From Exobacillus caeni (GTDB taxonomy: Bacteria; Bacillota; Bacilli; Bacillales; Guptibacillaceae): a stretch of 64,000 nt of DNA. This document shows positions 34,746-42,857 of the stretch, piece by piece. The stretch is from positions 124,001 through 188,000 of the forward strand of contig NZ_SWLG01000003.1 in the NCBI RefSeq assembly GCF_005747095.1, in the 5' to 3' direction. Made by a program: the position numbers and the translations under genes. Within the stretch, counting starts at the first letter, position 1; every line of letters begins with the position of its first letter. The notes under the pieces are model-generated. The model saw nothing but the letters and a program-made list of their open reading frames with translations. It was not told the DNA's origin and ran no database searches.

Positions 34746-35738
34746 GTGACGACCATTAAATTTGGAATCCTTGGAACGGCCAATATTGCAAAAAAGGCAG
34801 TTATTCCAGCGATCAAAGATGCGGAAAATGCAGAAGTTGTTGCGGTAGCGAGCGGCAGCGGAAAAGCGAAGGAGTTTGCAAAAGAGCTTGAAATTCCGCA
34901 CTCATTTGAAAGCTATGAGGAATTGCTTGAGGATGAAAGTATTGATGCGGTTTATATTCCGCTGCCTAATACACTACATAAAGAATGGACGATTAAAGCT
35001 GCCAAAAAAGGCAAACATGTGCTTTGTGAAAAGCCTGCTGCAGTAACAGCGGAGGACGCTGTAGAAATGGTCAGGGCTTGCGAAGACAATAACGTGGTAT
35101 TCATGGAAGCATTTATGTACCAATTCCATCCTCAGCATCAGAAGGCAAGAGATATCATTGCTTCTGGAGAGATCGGGGAAGTTAAACTGATGCGATCTAC
35201 TTTTTCATTCGATCTATCTGGCAGAACCGGAAATATCCGCTTGAATAAAGAGCTTGGAGGAGGCAGCATGTACGATGTTGGCTGTTACTGCATTCACAGC
35301 TCACGAATGATTCTCGGCAGTGAGCCTGTTAAAGTTTACGTAACAGGAGATGTTCCTCAGGACGTTGGAGTCGACGTGTCCGCTAATGCAATTATGAAAA
35401 TGGGAAACGGTGTAGTTGCGAGCTTTGACAGTAGCTTCGAGCTTCCGATGATCGATAAGTATGAAGTAGTTGGAACGAAAGGAAGCATTCAAGTACCTTA
35501 CGCATACCGTCCCGACCGTCCGGGGGTTGAAAGTGTTGTGAAAGTTACAAATGCCCAGGGTGGAACACGAGAAGAAAAAGTAGACGGACCTCAGTATACG
35601 ATAATGGTCGAACACTTTGCAGACTGCGTCCTGGAAAATAAAGTTCCGAGTTATTCAGGAGAATTGACAGTTAAAAACCTTCAGGCTATTGAAATGTGCT
35701 ACCAATCCTTAGAAAAGGGTGTGCCTGTAAAACGATAA
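34746..35738 (+). CDS. Gfo/Idh/MocA-family NAD(P)-dependent oxidoreductase
   Basis: 330 residues, GTG start after ATGGAGGGA. N-terminal Rossmann domain (FGILGTANIAKKAVIPAI with a GTANIA nucleotide loop) and the family motif EKPAAVT near residue 97. The C-terminal alpha/beta substrate domain holds GGGSMYDVGCYCIHSSRM with the putative catalytic His. Such enzymes oxidise or reduce sugars or cyclitols; the specific substrate cannot be told. It is transcribed alone, ending at the hairpin at 35821. Confidence 0.88.
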   Translation: MTTIKFGILGTANIAKKAVIPAIKDAENAEVVAVASGSGKAKEFAKELEIPHSFESYEELLEDESIDAVYIPLPNTLHKEWTIKAAKKGKHVLCEKPAAVTAEDAVEMVRACEDNNVVFMEAFMYQFHPQHQKARDIIASGEIGEVKLMRSTFSFDLSGRTGNIRLNKELGGGSMYDVGCYCIHSSRMILGSEPVKVYVTGDVPQDVGVDVSANAIMKMGNGVVASFDSSFELPMIDKYEVVGTKGSIQVPYAYRPDRPGVESVVKVTNAQGGTREEKVDGPQYTIMVEHFADCVLENKVPSYSGELTVKNLQAIEMCYQSLEKGVPVKR

Positions 35739-35762
35739 ACATCAAACGGTGGTTACTAAACA

Positions 35763-35810
35763 GTGCCAGGCACCATAAATGGACAACTGTCCATATTTGG
35801 TGCCTGGCAC
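35763..35810. repeat. GTGCC-A-GGCAC double palindrome
   Basis: GTGCCAGGCACC and GGTGCCTGGCAC, each self-palindromic, are placed as mirror images around TGGACAACTGTCCA, giving a ~48-base inverted repeat with few mismatches. The GTGCCAGGCAC core is a variant of the core in REP 2. It lies between an oxidoreductase gene and its terminator. Confidence 0.8.
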
Positions 35811-35819
35811 CAAATATTT

Positions 35820-36654
35820 AAAAAGGAGCCCAGCTGATCGATGATCAGCTGGGCTCCTTTTTCGCTAACACCACGGGGGACTCAACCATGCCACATCCTA
35901 TTGGGAATGTTCAACCTGTTTAATCAGGTAACATTTTGCTCCCTTTTCAAGAGGAGGTGAATATTTCGCTTCTGATTCATCATCATGTTTGCAGCCATTT
36001 CGGCTGCCTGGGGAAGCGTTCACCCTTTTAGTGAAGGATGTGTGTTCGTTCCGCTGGCAGGCTTTTTATTCTCTCCTGCGTGAGTTGAATTTTACTGCTT
36101 AGACTCAAACTTCCCTTTGTTTAGTCCTGATCTTTTTAAAGTTTTGTGAGCTACCAATTCTTTAAGTTTTTCTGTTGTTTAAAGTTCCTGGATTCTCATC
36201 TCGCGTTTTAGGGTAAAGCTGGATAGAAGGCTTTTTAGTAACCACGTCGACAGCAACAATCGTTAGCTTGATCAAAGGCCTTTGATTTTCCAGCTTGCTT
36301 CATTATCCATTAAGTTTCAAGCTAGCTGTTCGATCAATTGCTTTTGCTGCTGTTATTGATTGAAATCTTCATCGGCGGTAGTTACTTTCCGTCTGTCTTG
36401 CGGAACCTAAAAGGCTTAATGATTTTCCAATCGCTTTAACTGAACTTTGCTGATATACTCGTTCTTTTTTCATCTGGGCAAATCAGAAAGTGTGTTGGTG
36501 GGACCACCTGCTTTCTTCTTTTCCAGTTCAGGAATACTTCCTGGTGTTTTATTTCCATCTTGTTAAAACGGAACTTACCAGGATGGTTGAGTCTCCTGCG
36601 ATGTTAACTGATGTAAGGAGAGGGTGAGATTTTTGTTTATCTCTTCCTTACATC
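35820..36654 (-). ncRNA. Candidate large structured RNA (~835 nt)
   Basis: No ORF of useful length lies between 35871 and 36750, although the genome is otherwise dense. Read on the minus strand, the region has an extended -10 promoter at 36658-36666, starts with a 10-bp hairpin (36654-36612) and ends in the strong terminator at 35821-35862. GACTCAACCAT (36593-36583) pairs perfectly with ATGGTTGAGTC (35889-35879), closing ~700 bases. Inside are many stems: ACAGCAGCAA/TTGTTGCTGT (36353-36344 with 36259-36250, containing a G-U pair that exists only on this strand), AGCTTG/CAAGCT, ATCAAAGG/CCTTTGAT, AGAAAG/CTTTCT around GGTGG/CCACC, GCAGCC-GAAAT-GGCTGC, and AATGTTACCTG/CAGGT..AACATT. It was not matched with confidence to a known class. 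Confidence 0.65.
35821..35862. terminator. Very strong bidirectional terminator
   Basis: AAGGAGCCCAGCTGATC and its exact complement around a three-base loop, with five T (or A) on each side. It can end the oxidoreductase gene on the plus strand and the structured RNA on the minus strand. Confidence 0.88.
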
Positions 36655-36657
36655 TAT

Positions 36658-36666
36658 AGTATAGCA
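36658..36666 (-). promoter_or_regulatory. Extended -10 promoter of the candidate structured RNA
   Basis: TGC-TATACT on the minus strand, 4-7 bases before the first hairpin of the RNA. The -35 region is poor (CAGTAT), which suits an extended -10 promoter. It diverges from the ATP-grasp gene that begins 190 bases away. Confidence 0.5.
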
Positions 36667-36851
36667 CCGATCGCTGGAAAATACTGTGTCGATATTGTGA
36701 ATGATTTCACAATAAAATCCACTCTCTGAATGGCTTTTATTTTAAAATATTCAGACATTTAGATATAATGGAAGTAGAGGGGTTTTTTTACAGATAGAGA
36801 CGGTAGAACCGAAGTTTTTCCGGAAACTAAAAAGTGAAGGAGAGATGTTTA

Positions 36852-38120
36852 ATGGGATTGGATCACCTGGATCTTGAAAATCAAACACAGCAAAATTTGA
36901 ATGAAGAAACAAAGCCGTATTTGACGGCTCTGATCGGATGGAGCCTGCCAGCGATCGAAGCATGCGACAAACTGGACAAGCCTTTTGTTGTAGTTGGGCC
37001 ACCTGAGTTCGAAGGGTTTGCAGAAAAGAATGATATCAAGTTCATAGGCTGGAATTTTGACCAATTAAATGAAGGATCTGACCAGCTTTTTAAAAAACTC
37101 AAAGCGTTAGGTGCTGAGGTAGCAGTTCCTTTATATGAAGAATGCGTAGAATGGGCAGGTGCGCTCAATTCCCGATTCCGTAACGAGCCGCGTGTATTTA
37201 ACCGTTCCCTGTTGCTTCGCGACAAAGGGATGATGAAGCGTAAAGCCCAGATCGCTGGAATTAAAGTAGGCGTGTTTGAAGAGGCGCATAGTAAAGAAGA
37301 TGTGCGCCGTTTCTTAAAACGTGTAAATGAAGCTCTTTTAAAAGTGGAGGGAGACAAGAATGATCCAATTCATGTGAAGCCGCTTGATAAAGCAGGATCT
37401 GTCGGACACAGGGCGATTGAAAACCCTGAAGAAATCGAAGCGTTAACAGACGCTGATTTCCCTCTTTTAATGGAGAGCCATCTTGATGGACAGGAATTCT
37501 CCTGTGAAGCATTTATCCATAAAGGTAAAATTCAATTTCTAAATATTACCGAGTATGTGAAATTGGGCTATTCCAATTTCGTTCCGGCATCTCCAGGACT
37601 TGAGGATAAGCGCCCATTGATACGCAATGCGATTCAGCAGCTGGTTGATGCTTTTGAAATTGAATACGGTGTGATTCATCCAGAGTATTTTATAACACCG
37701 GACGGCACACTGCATTTTGGTGAAGTTGCTGCAAGGGTCCCGGGAGGCCATATTTTTGATCTTATCGAACGTGCCTATGGCTTTAGTGCTTACCAGGCCC
37801 AGATTTTATGCAGTGACCCGAATACAACAGAAGAAGAGCTTCGCAACTTTTTCCCGGAAGACAATGGACAGGCAGATGGCTATGCAGGTTGTTTGATGGT
37901 TCATCCGCATGTGAATTACATTCAGGAGCTCGAGGTGCCCGAGGAGCTCGAAAACCATCCTTATTTTGAAAAACATGATATGTTTGAGCCTTCACAGGGA
38001 AAAGTAGCGGAACGGATCGGTTTTGGAAACCATTACGGCACGATCTTTTTGTATGGTGAAGACAGTGAGACGATGCGAGAACTGCTTGAAAAATACGAAA
38101 AATATGATTTCTATAAATAA
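36852..38120 (+). CDS. ATP-grasp ligase, substrate unknown
   Basis: 422 residues. The start is the ATG of MGLDHLDLENQ ten bases after AAGGAGAG. An N-terminal pre-ATP-grasp domain is followed by the ATP-grasp core (about 130-330): HVKPLDKAGSVGHRAI for ATP, LLMESHLDGQEFSCEAF, and IHPEYFITPDGTLHFGEVAARVPGG with the metal-binding acidic residues. Such enzymes activate a carboxylate as acyl-phosphate and join it to an amine or thiol. The fold is that of the large amino-acid ligase/biotin-carboxylase-like group. It forms a pair with the gene at 38167 (46 bases apart), and together they look like a small biosynthetic or peptide-modification unit. Confidence 0.85.
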   Translation: MGLDHLDLENQTQQNLNEETKPYLTALIGWSLPAIEACDKLDKPFVVVGPPEFEGFAEKNDIKFIGWNFDQLNEGSDQLFKKLKALGAEVAVPLYEECVEWAGALNSRFRNEPRVFNRSLLLRDKGMMKRKAQIAGIKVGVFEEAHSKEDVRRFLKRVNEALLKVEGDKNDPIHVKPLDKAGSVGHRAIENPEEIEALTDADFPLLMESHLDGQEFSCEAFIHKGKIQFLNITEYVKLGYSNFVPASPGLEDKRPLIRNAIQQLVDAFEIEYGVIHPEYFITPDGTLHFGEVAARVPGGHIFDLIERAYGFSAYQAQILCSDPNTTEEELRNFFPEDNGQADGYAGCLMVHPHVNYIQELEVPEELENHPYFEKHDMFEPSQGKVAERIGFGNHYGTIFLYGEDSETMRELLEKYEKYDFYK

Positions 38121-38166
38121 GAAATCGGCATATTTTAAAATAACTTAATCGTAAAGGAGCTGGAAA

Positions 38167-40149
38167 ATGTCTTCTGAACTTACCGACAAAAAAGTTGACC
38201 GGTTTACCCATGCTCTGAATGAACTGGATAAAGCAGCAGCTTTTGCCAAATCGATGTATCAGACAGATGTGTATCAGGAGGCAAGCCGTTTGATGGAAAC
38301 GATGGAAGGGATGGAAACGCTTTTCCATTTTGCCAATCGTTTTGAAGAAGCTGGCGTGTTTGCCAATGGCCCCTGGGAAGATGCATCCAAGCTGCAGCCT
38401 CCACTTGTTGCCGGTTCCTTAAAGACAAAAGGACTGGCATCGATTATTGAGATTCTCAGTGATTTAAGGATGCTGTCGATCGCAAAAGGAAACTATGACC
38501 ATCCATCTATGGGCAGCGAGGAAGCGGCAGAATTTTTGAATGAAGTGCTTGCGTTAAATCTCGATCTTCTTTTCCCGGGCGATTCTGAAGAGGCAAGGAT
38601 TGAGCAGGAAGAAAATGCTGAACAGCTTGACCGTTCACAACGCTTCTTTCAATTTCTCTTTACAAGGATTTCTTCCGATGCTTTGACCGGAACGCTAAGG
38701 GAAGAAATCGAACGGTTGATGGCCCAGCGTCCAATCATGGTCAAACGTGTCATTTCGATGATTCAAATGGCAAAGAAACTGCTTAATAATTCGGAGGCAG
38801 GAGAGACAGAACACCCGGCGTTGGAGAAGTATATTAAAGCGATTGAAGGTCCTTCTCCTTTGGGCGAGAATACTTCAAATCTAAACGATTATCGGAAAAA
38901 GCTAAAGGATCTGTCAGAAGAAGAATTGAAGCAAGAAGCGGAAGTGCTGTCAAATTCTATGCAGGACACAGGATTAGTGGCCCCTCAGCATGCGGTTCTA
39001 GTAAGATTTTTGAGCCGAAACAAACCCGAGATGCTCTCAGATGCCCTTTCGCTTTCTGATAAAGGAAAAGCGAATCTTGAGGAGCATTTTGACCTTGTTA
39101 AACAGCTTATAAAAGTAGGGATTTACCCGGCGACAGGGCAGGCTGTTTATGGGCTTGCAAGGATGCTTGACCGAGGTGTGTTTTCCTATTCACCGGTTAT
39201 ACCGGGCCTTCGCCGGTTGATCGAGCTCGACATTAAGCCCGAGGTAAGAAAAGACCTGTTAAACGCCTATCAAAACAGGCAGGGGCTAACGGCTAACACG
39301 ATTCTGCTTTCTGGTGTTATAAGCGTACTTGGACAACCGCTGGGAGTTGGCCAGGGATTGAACCCGACATGCCAATCTGCAAGGGGGATCAGTTTGTGGG
39401 CTCAGCATGCGCCAGGTTACTTGCTTGAGCTTATCCCAAGGGCGGCGAGGGATGGGGATATTGACCTAAAATTTGAAGGCACCCCGATCCATTCCAAGGA
39501 TTTGAAAGGCGGACTTGCGCCAGAGCTTCATAAGGAGCTAGATCCAGTATCGCTGGTTCTCGTTCCACATCTTGATCGTATTTATAACGAAATGATGACA
39601 AGAGTGGCGCTTCGCGGAGAAGACGGGCACAGATGGGTTAACCCTGCCTTTTATGGCAACTGGGTACAGACTGGATTCAGTAATGTGATCGAACCGATTA
39701 CAGGAACGGTAACAGATTATCCTGGTTATGTCCGGTTATTCTATGCGACACACCATCCGGAATACAATGATGACTATGAATTGATTTATCCAAACCCTGT
39801 CGGCATTTTCATTACCAACGTTCATGGAAAATTGCTGGGTTACCATGCTGTTTCGATTTTAAGAATCGCACAGGTTCCATCAGGCGACTATCGAATTTAC
39901 TTCTACAATCCGAATAACGACAGTTCACAAAACTGGGGCCAGGATATCGAGCCTACTGTTTCAGGAAACGGGGAACTGGAAGGCGAATCATCGCTTCCAT
40001 TCCATGAGTTTGTCTCCAGACTGTATGCGTTTCATTATAACCCTTATGAGCAAGGGGATGCGTTTGCAGTTGAAGATGAAATCGTTGAAGAGATTGAGAA
40101 GCTTGCTAAAGAGAGCTGGGGAAGAGAGTATACATGGGTTAATATTTAA
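38167..40149 (+). CDS. Uncharacterised 660-residue protein with possible papain-like Cys-His-Asn triad
   Basis: ATG after AAAGGAG. The first ~370 residues are helical and acidic without a recognised domain. The C-terminal part has NPTCQSARGISLWAQHAPG (Cys402), GKLLGYHAVSILRI (His560) and DYRIYFYNPNNDS (Asn581). The order Cys, then His on a strand, then Asn/Asp after an aromatic strand is that of papain-fold peptidases and transglutaminase-like enzymes. This is pattern recognition by eye only. No signal peptide is present, so it acts inside the cell. Gene order suggests that it supplies or hydrolyses the substrate, product or carrier of the neighbouring ATP-grasp ligase. Confidence 0.6.
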   Translation: MSSELTDKKVDRFTHALNELDKAAAFAKSMYQTDVYQEASRLMETMEGMETLFHFANRFEEAGVFANGPWEDASKLQPPLVAGSLKTKGLASIIEILSDLRMLSIAKGNYDHPSMGSEEAAEFLNEVLALNLDLLFPGDSEEARIEQEENAEQLDRSQRFFQFLFTRISSDALTGTLREEIERLMAQRPIMVKRVISMIQMAKKLLNNSEAGETEHPALEKYIKAIEGPSPLGENTSNLNDYRKKLKDLSEEELKQEAEVLSNSMQDTGLVAPQHAVLVRFLSRNKPEMLSDALSLSDKGKANLEEHFDLVKQLIKVGIYPATGQAVYGLARMLDRGVFSYSPVIPGLRRLIELDIKPEVRKDLLNAYQNRQGLTANTILLSGVISVLGQPLGVGQGLNPTCQSARGISLWAQHAPGYLLELIPRAARDGDIDLKFEGTPIHSKDLKGGLAPELHKELDPVSLVLVPHLDRIYNEMMTRVALRGEDGHRWVNPAFYGNWVQTGFSNVIEPITGTVTDYPGYVRLFYATHHPEYNDDYELIYPNPVGIFITNVHGKLLGYHAVSILRIAQVPSGDYRIYFYNPNNDSSQNWGQDIEPTVSGNGELEGESSLPFHEFVSRLYAFHYNPYEQGDAFAVEDEIVEEIEKLAKESWGREYTWVNI

Positions 40150-40167
40150 AATAAAATTTTAAATATA

Positions 40168-40199
40168 AAAAAGATGCGGAAATTCACCGCATCTTTTTG
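40168..40199. terminator. Bidirectional terminator between convergent genes
   Basis: AAAGATGCGG pairs with CCGCATCTTT over a short loop, flanked by A-run and T-run. It serves the ATP-grasp pair and the HAD gene. Confidence 0.82.
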
Positions 40200-40982
40200 C
40201 TATTCAACCAGTTCGTTCAAAAATTCAATGGTACCGGCAGCATATTTTTCTGAAGACTTTTTTGATTTCACCTTATTGTTTTCACTTTCAGGCGTTTCTC
40301 CATCGCCAACCCAGAAAAATGTTACGTCTTTAAATTCGTATTCCTTTGCGGTTTCGGCCATCACAAGGTCACCCTTCCCGTCCCCAAATACATAGACAGG
40401 ACCGTTACTTACAGAAGGTTGCTTAAACACCCACTCTGTTCCAATTTTCTTAGATAGATTAGGTGGTATAACATCCACTCCATAAGTAGAAACGACAACC
40501 TTTTTGCCATATTCATCGGCGATTTCTTTTGCTTCTTCGGCATAGTCCTTTAATGCCTGTCTCGTTTTTTCAAGATGTTGCTGATCCCCAGGATTGCCGT
40601 GTATAGATTCCACTGTCCCCATCGATTCTTTCGTATCATCCCACTCGATTAATCCTTCAAACCTTGATTGCTTGCTGATTTTTAAAAGCTTCTCTTTTAC
40701 CTCATCCGATACTACGAAGTCCCGATCCAGCTCCCAGGTTTTGATATCCGGACCTTTTCCTTTGATCGCGCCATGTTCAGCGACACAATACAAGGAGGAC
40801 CAGTCCTGAGAGTCAAGAACTGAAAAAATATTTTCTGCCAGCCATTGTCGGGAACGTCCCGTTATAAATGCAAGCTGGTGATCCTGCTGGTGCAGTTTTT
40901 CAATAGTATGAAGTACATCCTTATTGGGCCTTGCATGTTCATCTGTCAAAACCCCATCAACGTCGAATATGTAAAATGCCAT
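40200..40982 (-). CDS. HAD-superfamily phosphatase, subfamily IIB-like
   Basis: 260 residues; the ATG of MAFYIFDVDGVLTDEHARP has AAAGGAG upstream, and the frame beyond it to 41072 has no site. HAD motif I is DVDGVLTD, motif II FITGRS, and motif IV GDGKGDLVMAE; a cap domain lies between. These enzymes hydrolyse phosphate esters, in this class often sugar phosphates. The substrate is unknown. It is a single gene converging on the ATP-grasp pair. Bases 40983-41279 hold no ORF and no recognised signal beyond its own promoter region. Confidence 0.78.
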   Translation of the reverse strand: MAFYIFDVDGVLTDEHARPNKDVLHTIEKLHQQDHQLAFITGRSRQWLAENIFSVLDSQDWSSLYCVAEHGAIKGKGPDIKTWELDRDFVVSDEVKEKLLKISKQSRFEGLIEWDDTKESMGTVESIHGNPGDQQHLEKTRQALKDYAEEAKEIADEYGKKVVVSTYGVDVIPPNLSKKIGTEWVFKQPSVSNGPVYVFGDGKGDLVMAETAKEYEFKDVTFFWVGDGETPESENNKVKSKKSSEKYAAGTIEFLNELVE

Positions 40983-41279
40983 TAATACGCTCCTTTTTAT
41001 CTGCTTTGTATAAAAAGTATAGCTTTTAAAGGGAAAGAAAATCAAAGAAATGCATCCATGGCGTTGGAACAATGAAGTAGCTAAGCAATCAGACTTGGAG
41101 TGCTGTTATTATATCGAAAAAGTAGTGATTGAACGATAAAGACGAAATGATTGAGCTTAATACCTGAGTTTTAAAAAGAGAAGGAACCCCTAAAACATAA
41201 ACGATCAACTGAGATTGAAAGAACAAAGTAATTAATCAAGCGTTTGATTTATATATAAAGATGAAAATGTAAAAAAAAT

Positions 41280-41316
41280 AAAAACTAACCTGCCTTTATA
41301 GGATGGTTAGTTTTTA
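41280..41316 (-). terminator. Terminator after the pheromone gene
   Basis: AAAAACTAACC pairs with GGTTAGTTTTT across a short loop, 15 bases after the propeptide stop (minus strand). Confidence 0.75.
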
Positions 41317-41330
41317 TTAGTGTTGGAAAT

Positions 41331-41519
41331 TTACGTATTACTTATGCTGGAGTCAGGAAATCTTTCATGGTCATTTGCTAAATAATTGGTTGGAGAGGAA
41401 TCGGGAAATCTCTCATGGGAATCAGGAAATCTCTCATGATCATTAACAAGTAAACCTACTGTTAGAATAAATGAAGTCACAGTAAGACTGACCAATAATT
41501 TTTTTAATAGTTTATTCAT
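41331..41519 (-). CDS. Propeptide of a putative quorum-sensing pheromone with three HERFPDS copies
   Basis: 62 residues. The N-terminus (MNKLLKKLLVSLTVTSFILTVGLL) is a signal sequence. The rest contains the heptapeptide HERFPDS three times, at residues 28-34 and 35-41 in direct tandem and at 51-57; the nonamer NDHERFPDS occurs twice (26-34 and 49-57). The repeats also show in the DNA, with silent changes. The gene starts 11 bases after the stop of the HTH-TPR regulator, and its AGGAGG overlaps that stop, so the two are co-transcribed. This is the layout of PlcR-PapR and NprR-NprX systems, where the secreted peptide is cut, re-imported by an oligopeptide permease and binds the regulator. The mature form is unknown. 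Confidence 0.85.
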   Translation of the reverse strand: MNKLLKKLLVSLTVTSFILTVGLLVNDHERFPDSHERFPDSSPTNYLANDHERFPDSSISNT

Positions 41520-41530
41520 AAAAATTCCTC

Positions 41531-42796
41531 CTAGTTTAAAAGTTTCTTCCTTGCATCATTTGCTAATCGATAATAATAACTGGCATTTTTGTGTTTTGAT
41601 AAATCATTATAATAATCTGCTAGAACTTCACCATAATTTGTAACAAAACTCCACATTTGCTTCTGAGAAAAGTAAGGTATTGCCTCGGTTTTTAACAATT
41701 CTTCAAATTCGTCGTTAATATTATTTTCTAGTTGATGTTTATATATTTTTAAATGAAAAATGTAGTCTAAGACTTCTTTTTCTGTAGCGAATCTAAGTCC
41801 TTCTTTTAACCACTTTTGAGCTTTTTCATAGGCATCTTGTTGTCCATACTCTTTTGCAATCATATATATCGTTTGGGAATACTCTTCTACCTCCGTATCA
41901 GTTATATTTTGAAGACTTAATTTAAAATGTTTTAATGCTTCATCTGGCTTATTTTGTGATGAATTAACAAACCCCAAATTATGGAATATCGTGCTTTTTA
42001 GTCGTCTGTCGTTAAAAGATTCAGCATATTTTAAAGCGTGTTTAAAATGAACTATGGCATCATCATAATTTAGTATTCTAAAGAAATTTATTCCGAGTAG
42101 GACTTCAGTTTCAGCACTTCGTTTAAAATTATATTCCTTATTAAAAATCGATAGTGCTTTAAATGCATAACTGTTTGAGGAGGTAACTTGATGCAATCTT
42201 CCATGAACAAGCGCCTTTTGATAATAAAATTCTGCTTTTTCAGCATTATCTTGATTCATTTCTTTGCTAAGTTTTTCAGCTTTTAAATAAGAATCTAGCG
42301 CTTCATTATATTTTTTTAACTGATAATAATATAGTCCTAAAAAGTAATGATAGTAGTATTCTAAACTTGGTGTTAAGCTCTCCTGCACTACATAAATTCT
42401 TTCTAACAAAGTATTAGCTTTATCCAGTTCTTGAATAAGGATAAAATAACGAAATTTAAAAAGTAAATATGTAGTTAACAACTCTGGGTTCTCAACAGAC
42501 TTAAATTCTTTTTCAAGTGTTTCCATTTTATTCTTGGCTTGCTCAACATCACGAATTCGCATCTCACTATACCATTCTAAAAGTTTGTGAGATAGGGCTT
42601 CAATTCTTTCCTCGTTATCTACTTGGTCTAACGTAACGCCTAGTTCTTTACAAAGATGTTCCAGTAGATCGGCACTAGGCTGTGCAAGCCCATGTTCAAT
42701 CTTACTTAAATAAGGGATTGAACAAAGTCCGGCAGCAAGCTGTTCCTGTGTAATCCCCTTCATCTGTCTAAAATAACGTATTTTTGCCCCTACCAT
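41531..42796 (-). CDS. RRNPP-family regulator (XRE HTH + TPR), NprR/PlcR-like
   Basis: 421 residues. ATG with GAAAGGATG upstream. An XRE-type HTH (about 5-60: KIRYFRQMKGITQEQLAAGLCSIPYLSKIEHG) is followed by a long series of TPR-like helical pairs (about 70-420, for example YFLGLYYYQLKKYNEALDSYLKAEKL and IFHNLGFVNSSQNKPDEALKHFKLSL). This domain layout defines peptide-binding regulators such as NprR, PlcR and PrgX, in which the TPR groove binds the imported pheromone. The cognate propeptide gene follows in the same transcript. An inverted repeat overlaps its promoter, suggesting autoregulation. Confidence 0.9.
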   Translation of the reverse strand: MVGAKIRYFRQMKGITQEQLAAGLCSIPYLSKIEHGLAQPSADLLEHLCKELGVTLDQVDNEERIEALSHKLLEWYSEMRIRDVEQAKNKMETLEKEFKSVENPELLTTYLLFKFRYFILIQELDKANTLLERIYVVQESLTPSLEYYYHYFLGLYYYQLKKYNEALDSYLKAEKLSKEMNQDNAEKAEFYYQKALVHGRLHQVTSSNSYAFKALSIFNKEYNFKRSAETEVLLGINFFRILNYDDAIVHFKHALKYAESFNDRRLKSTIFHNLGFVNSSQNKPDEALKHFKLSLQNITDTEVEEYSQTIYMIAKEYGQQDAYEKAQKWLKEGLRFATEKEVLDYIFHLKIYKHQLENNINDEFEELLKTEAIPYFSQKQMWSFVTNYGEVLADYYNDLSKHKNASYYYRLANDARKKLLN

Positions 42797-42828
42797 TTAA
42801 ATTGCATCCTTTCTCCTATTACGATTTT

Positions 42829-42857
42829 ATTATAGTTTACTTAATTTTCAAAGTAAA
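42829..42857 (-). promoter_or_regulatory. Promoter of the RRNPP regulator with overlapping inverted repeat
   Basis: On the minus strand: -35 TTTACT (42857-42852), 17-base spacer, -10 TATAAT (42834-42829). The inverted repeat TTTACTT-8-AAGTAAA (42836-42857) covers the -35 box and most of the spacer, where a bound regulator would block or modulate polymerase. Confidence 0.6.

Noticed and set aside
35820-36654. Identification of the large RNA as OLE, GOLLD, ROOL, RNase P RNA, tmRNA or a group II intron
   Set aside because: I saw no tmRNA CCA end, RNase P core, intron domain V or the usual neighbour genes of OLE, and cannot verify a match without a covariance search. It is left unnamed.
41331-41519. 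Triple repeat in the propeptide as a simple slippage artefact
   Set aside because: The three DNA copies differ at silent positions and one copy is separated by a spacer, which slippage would not give.
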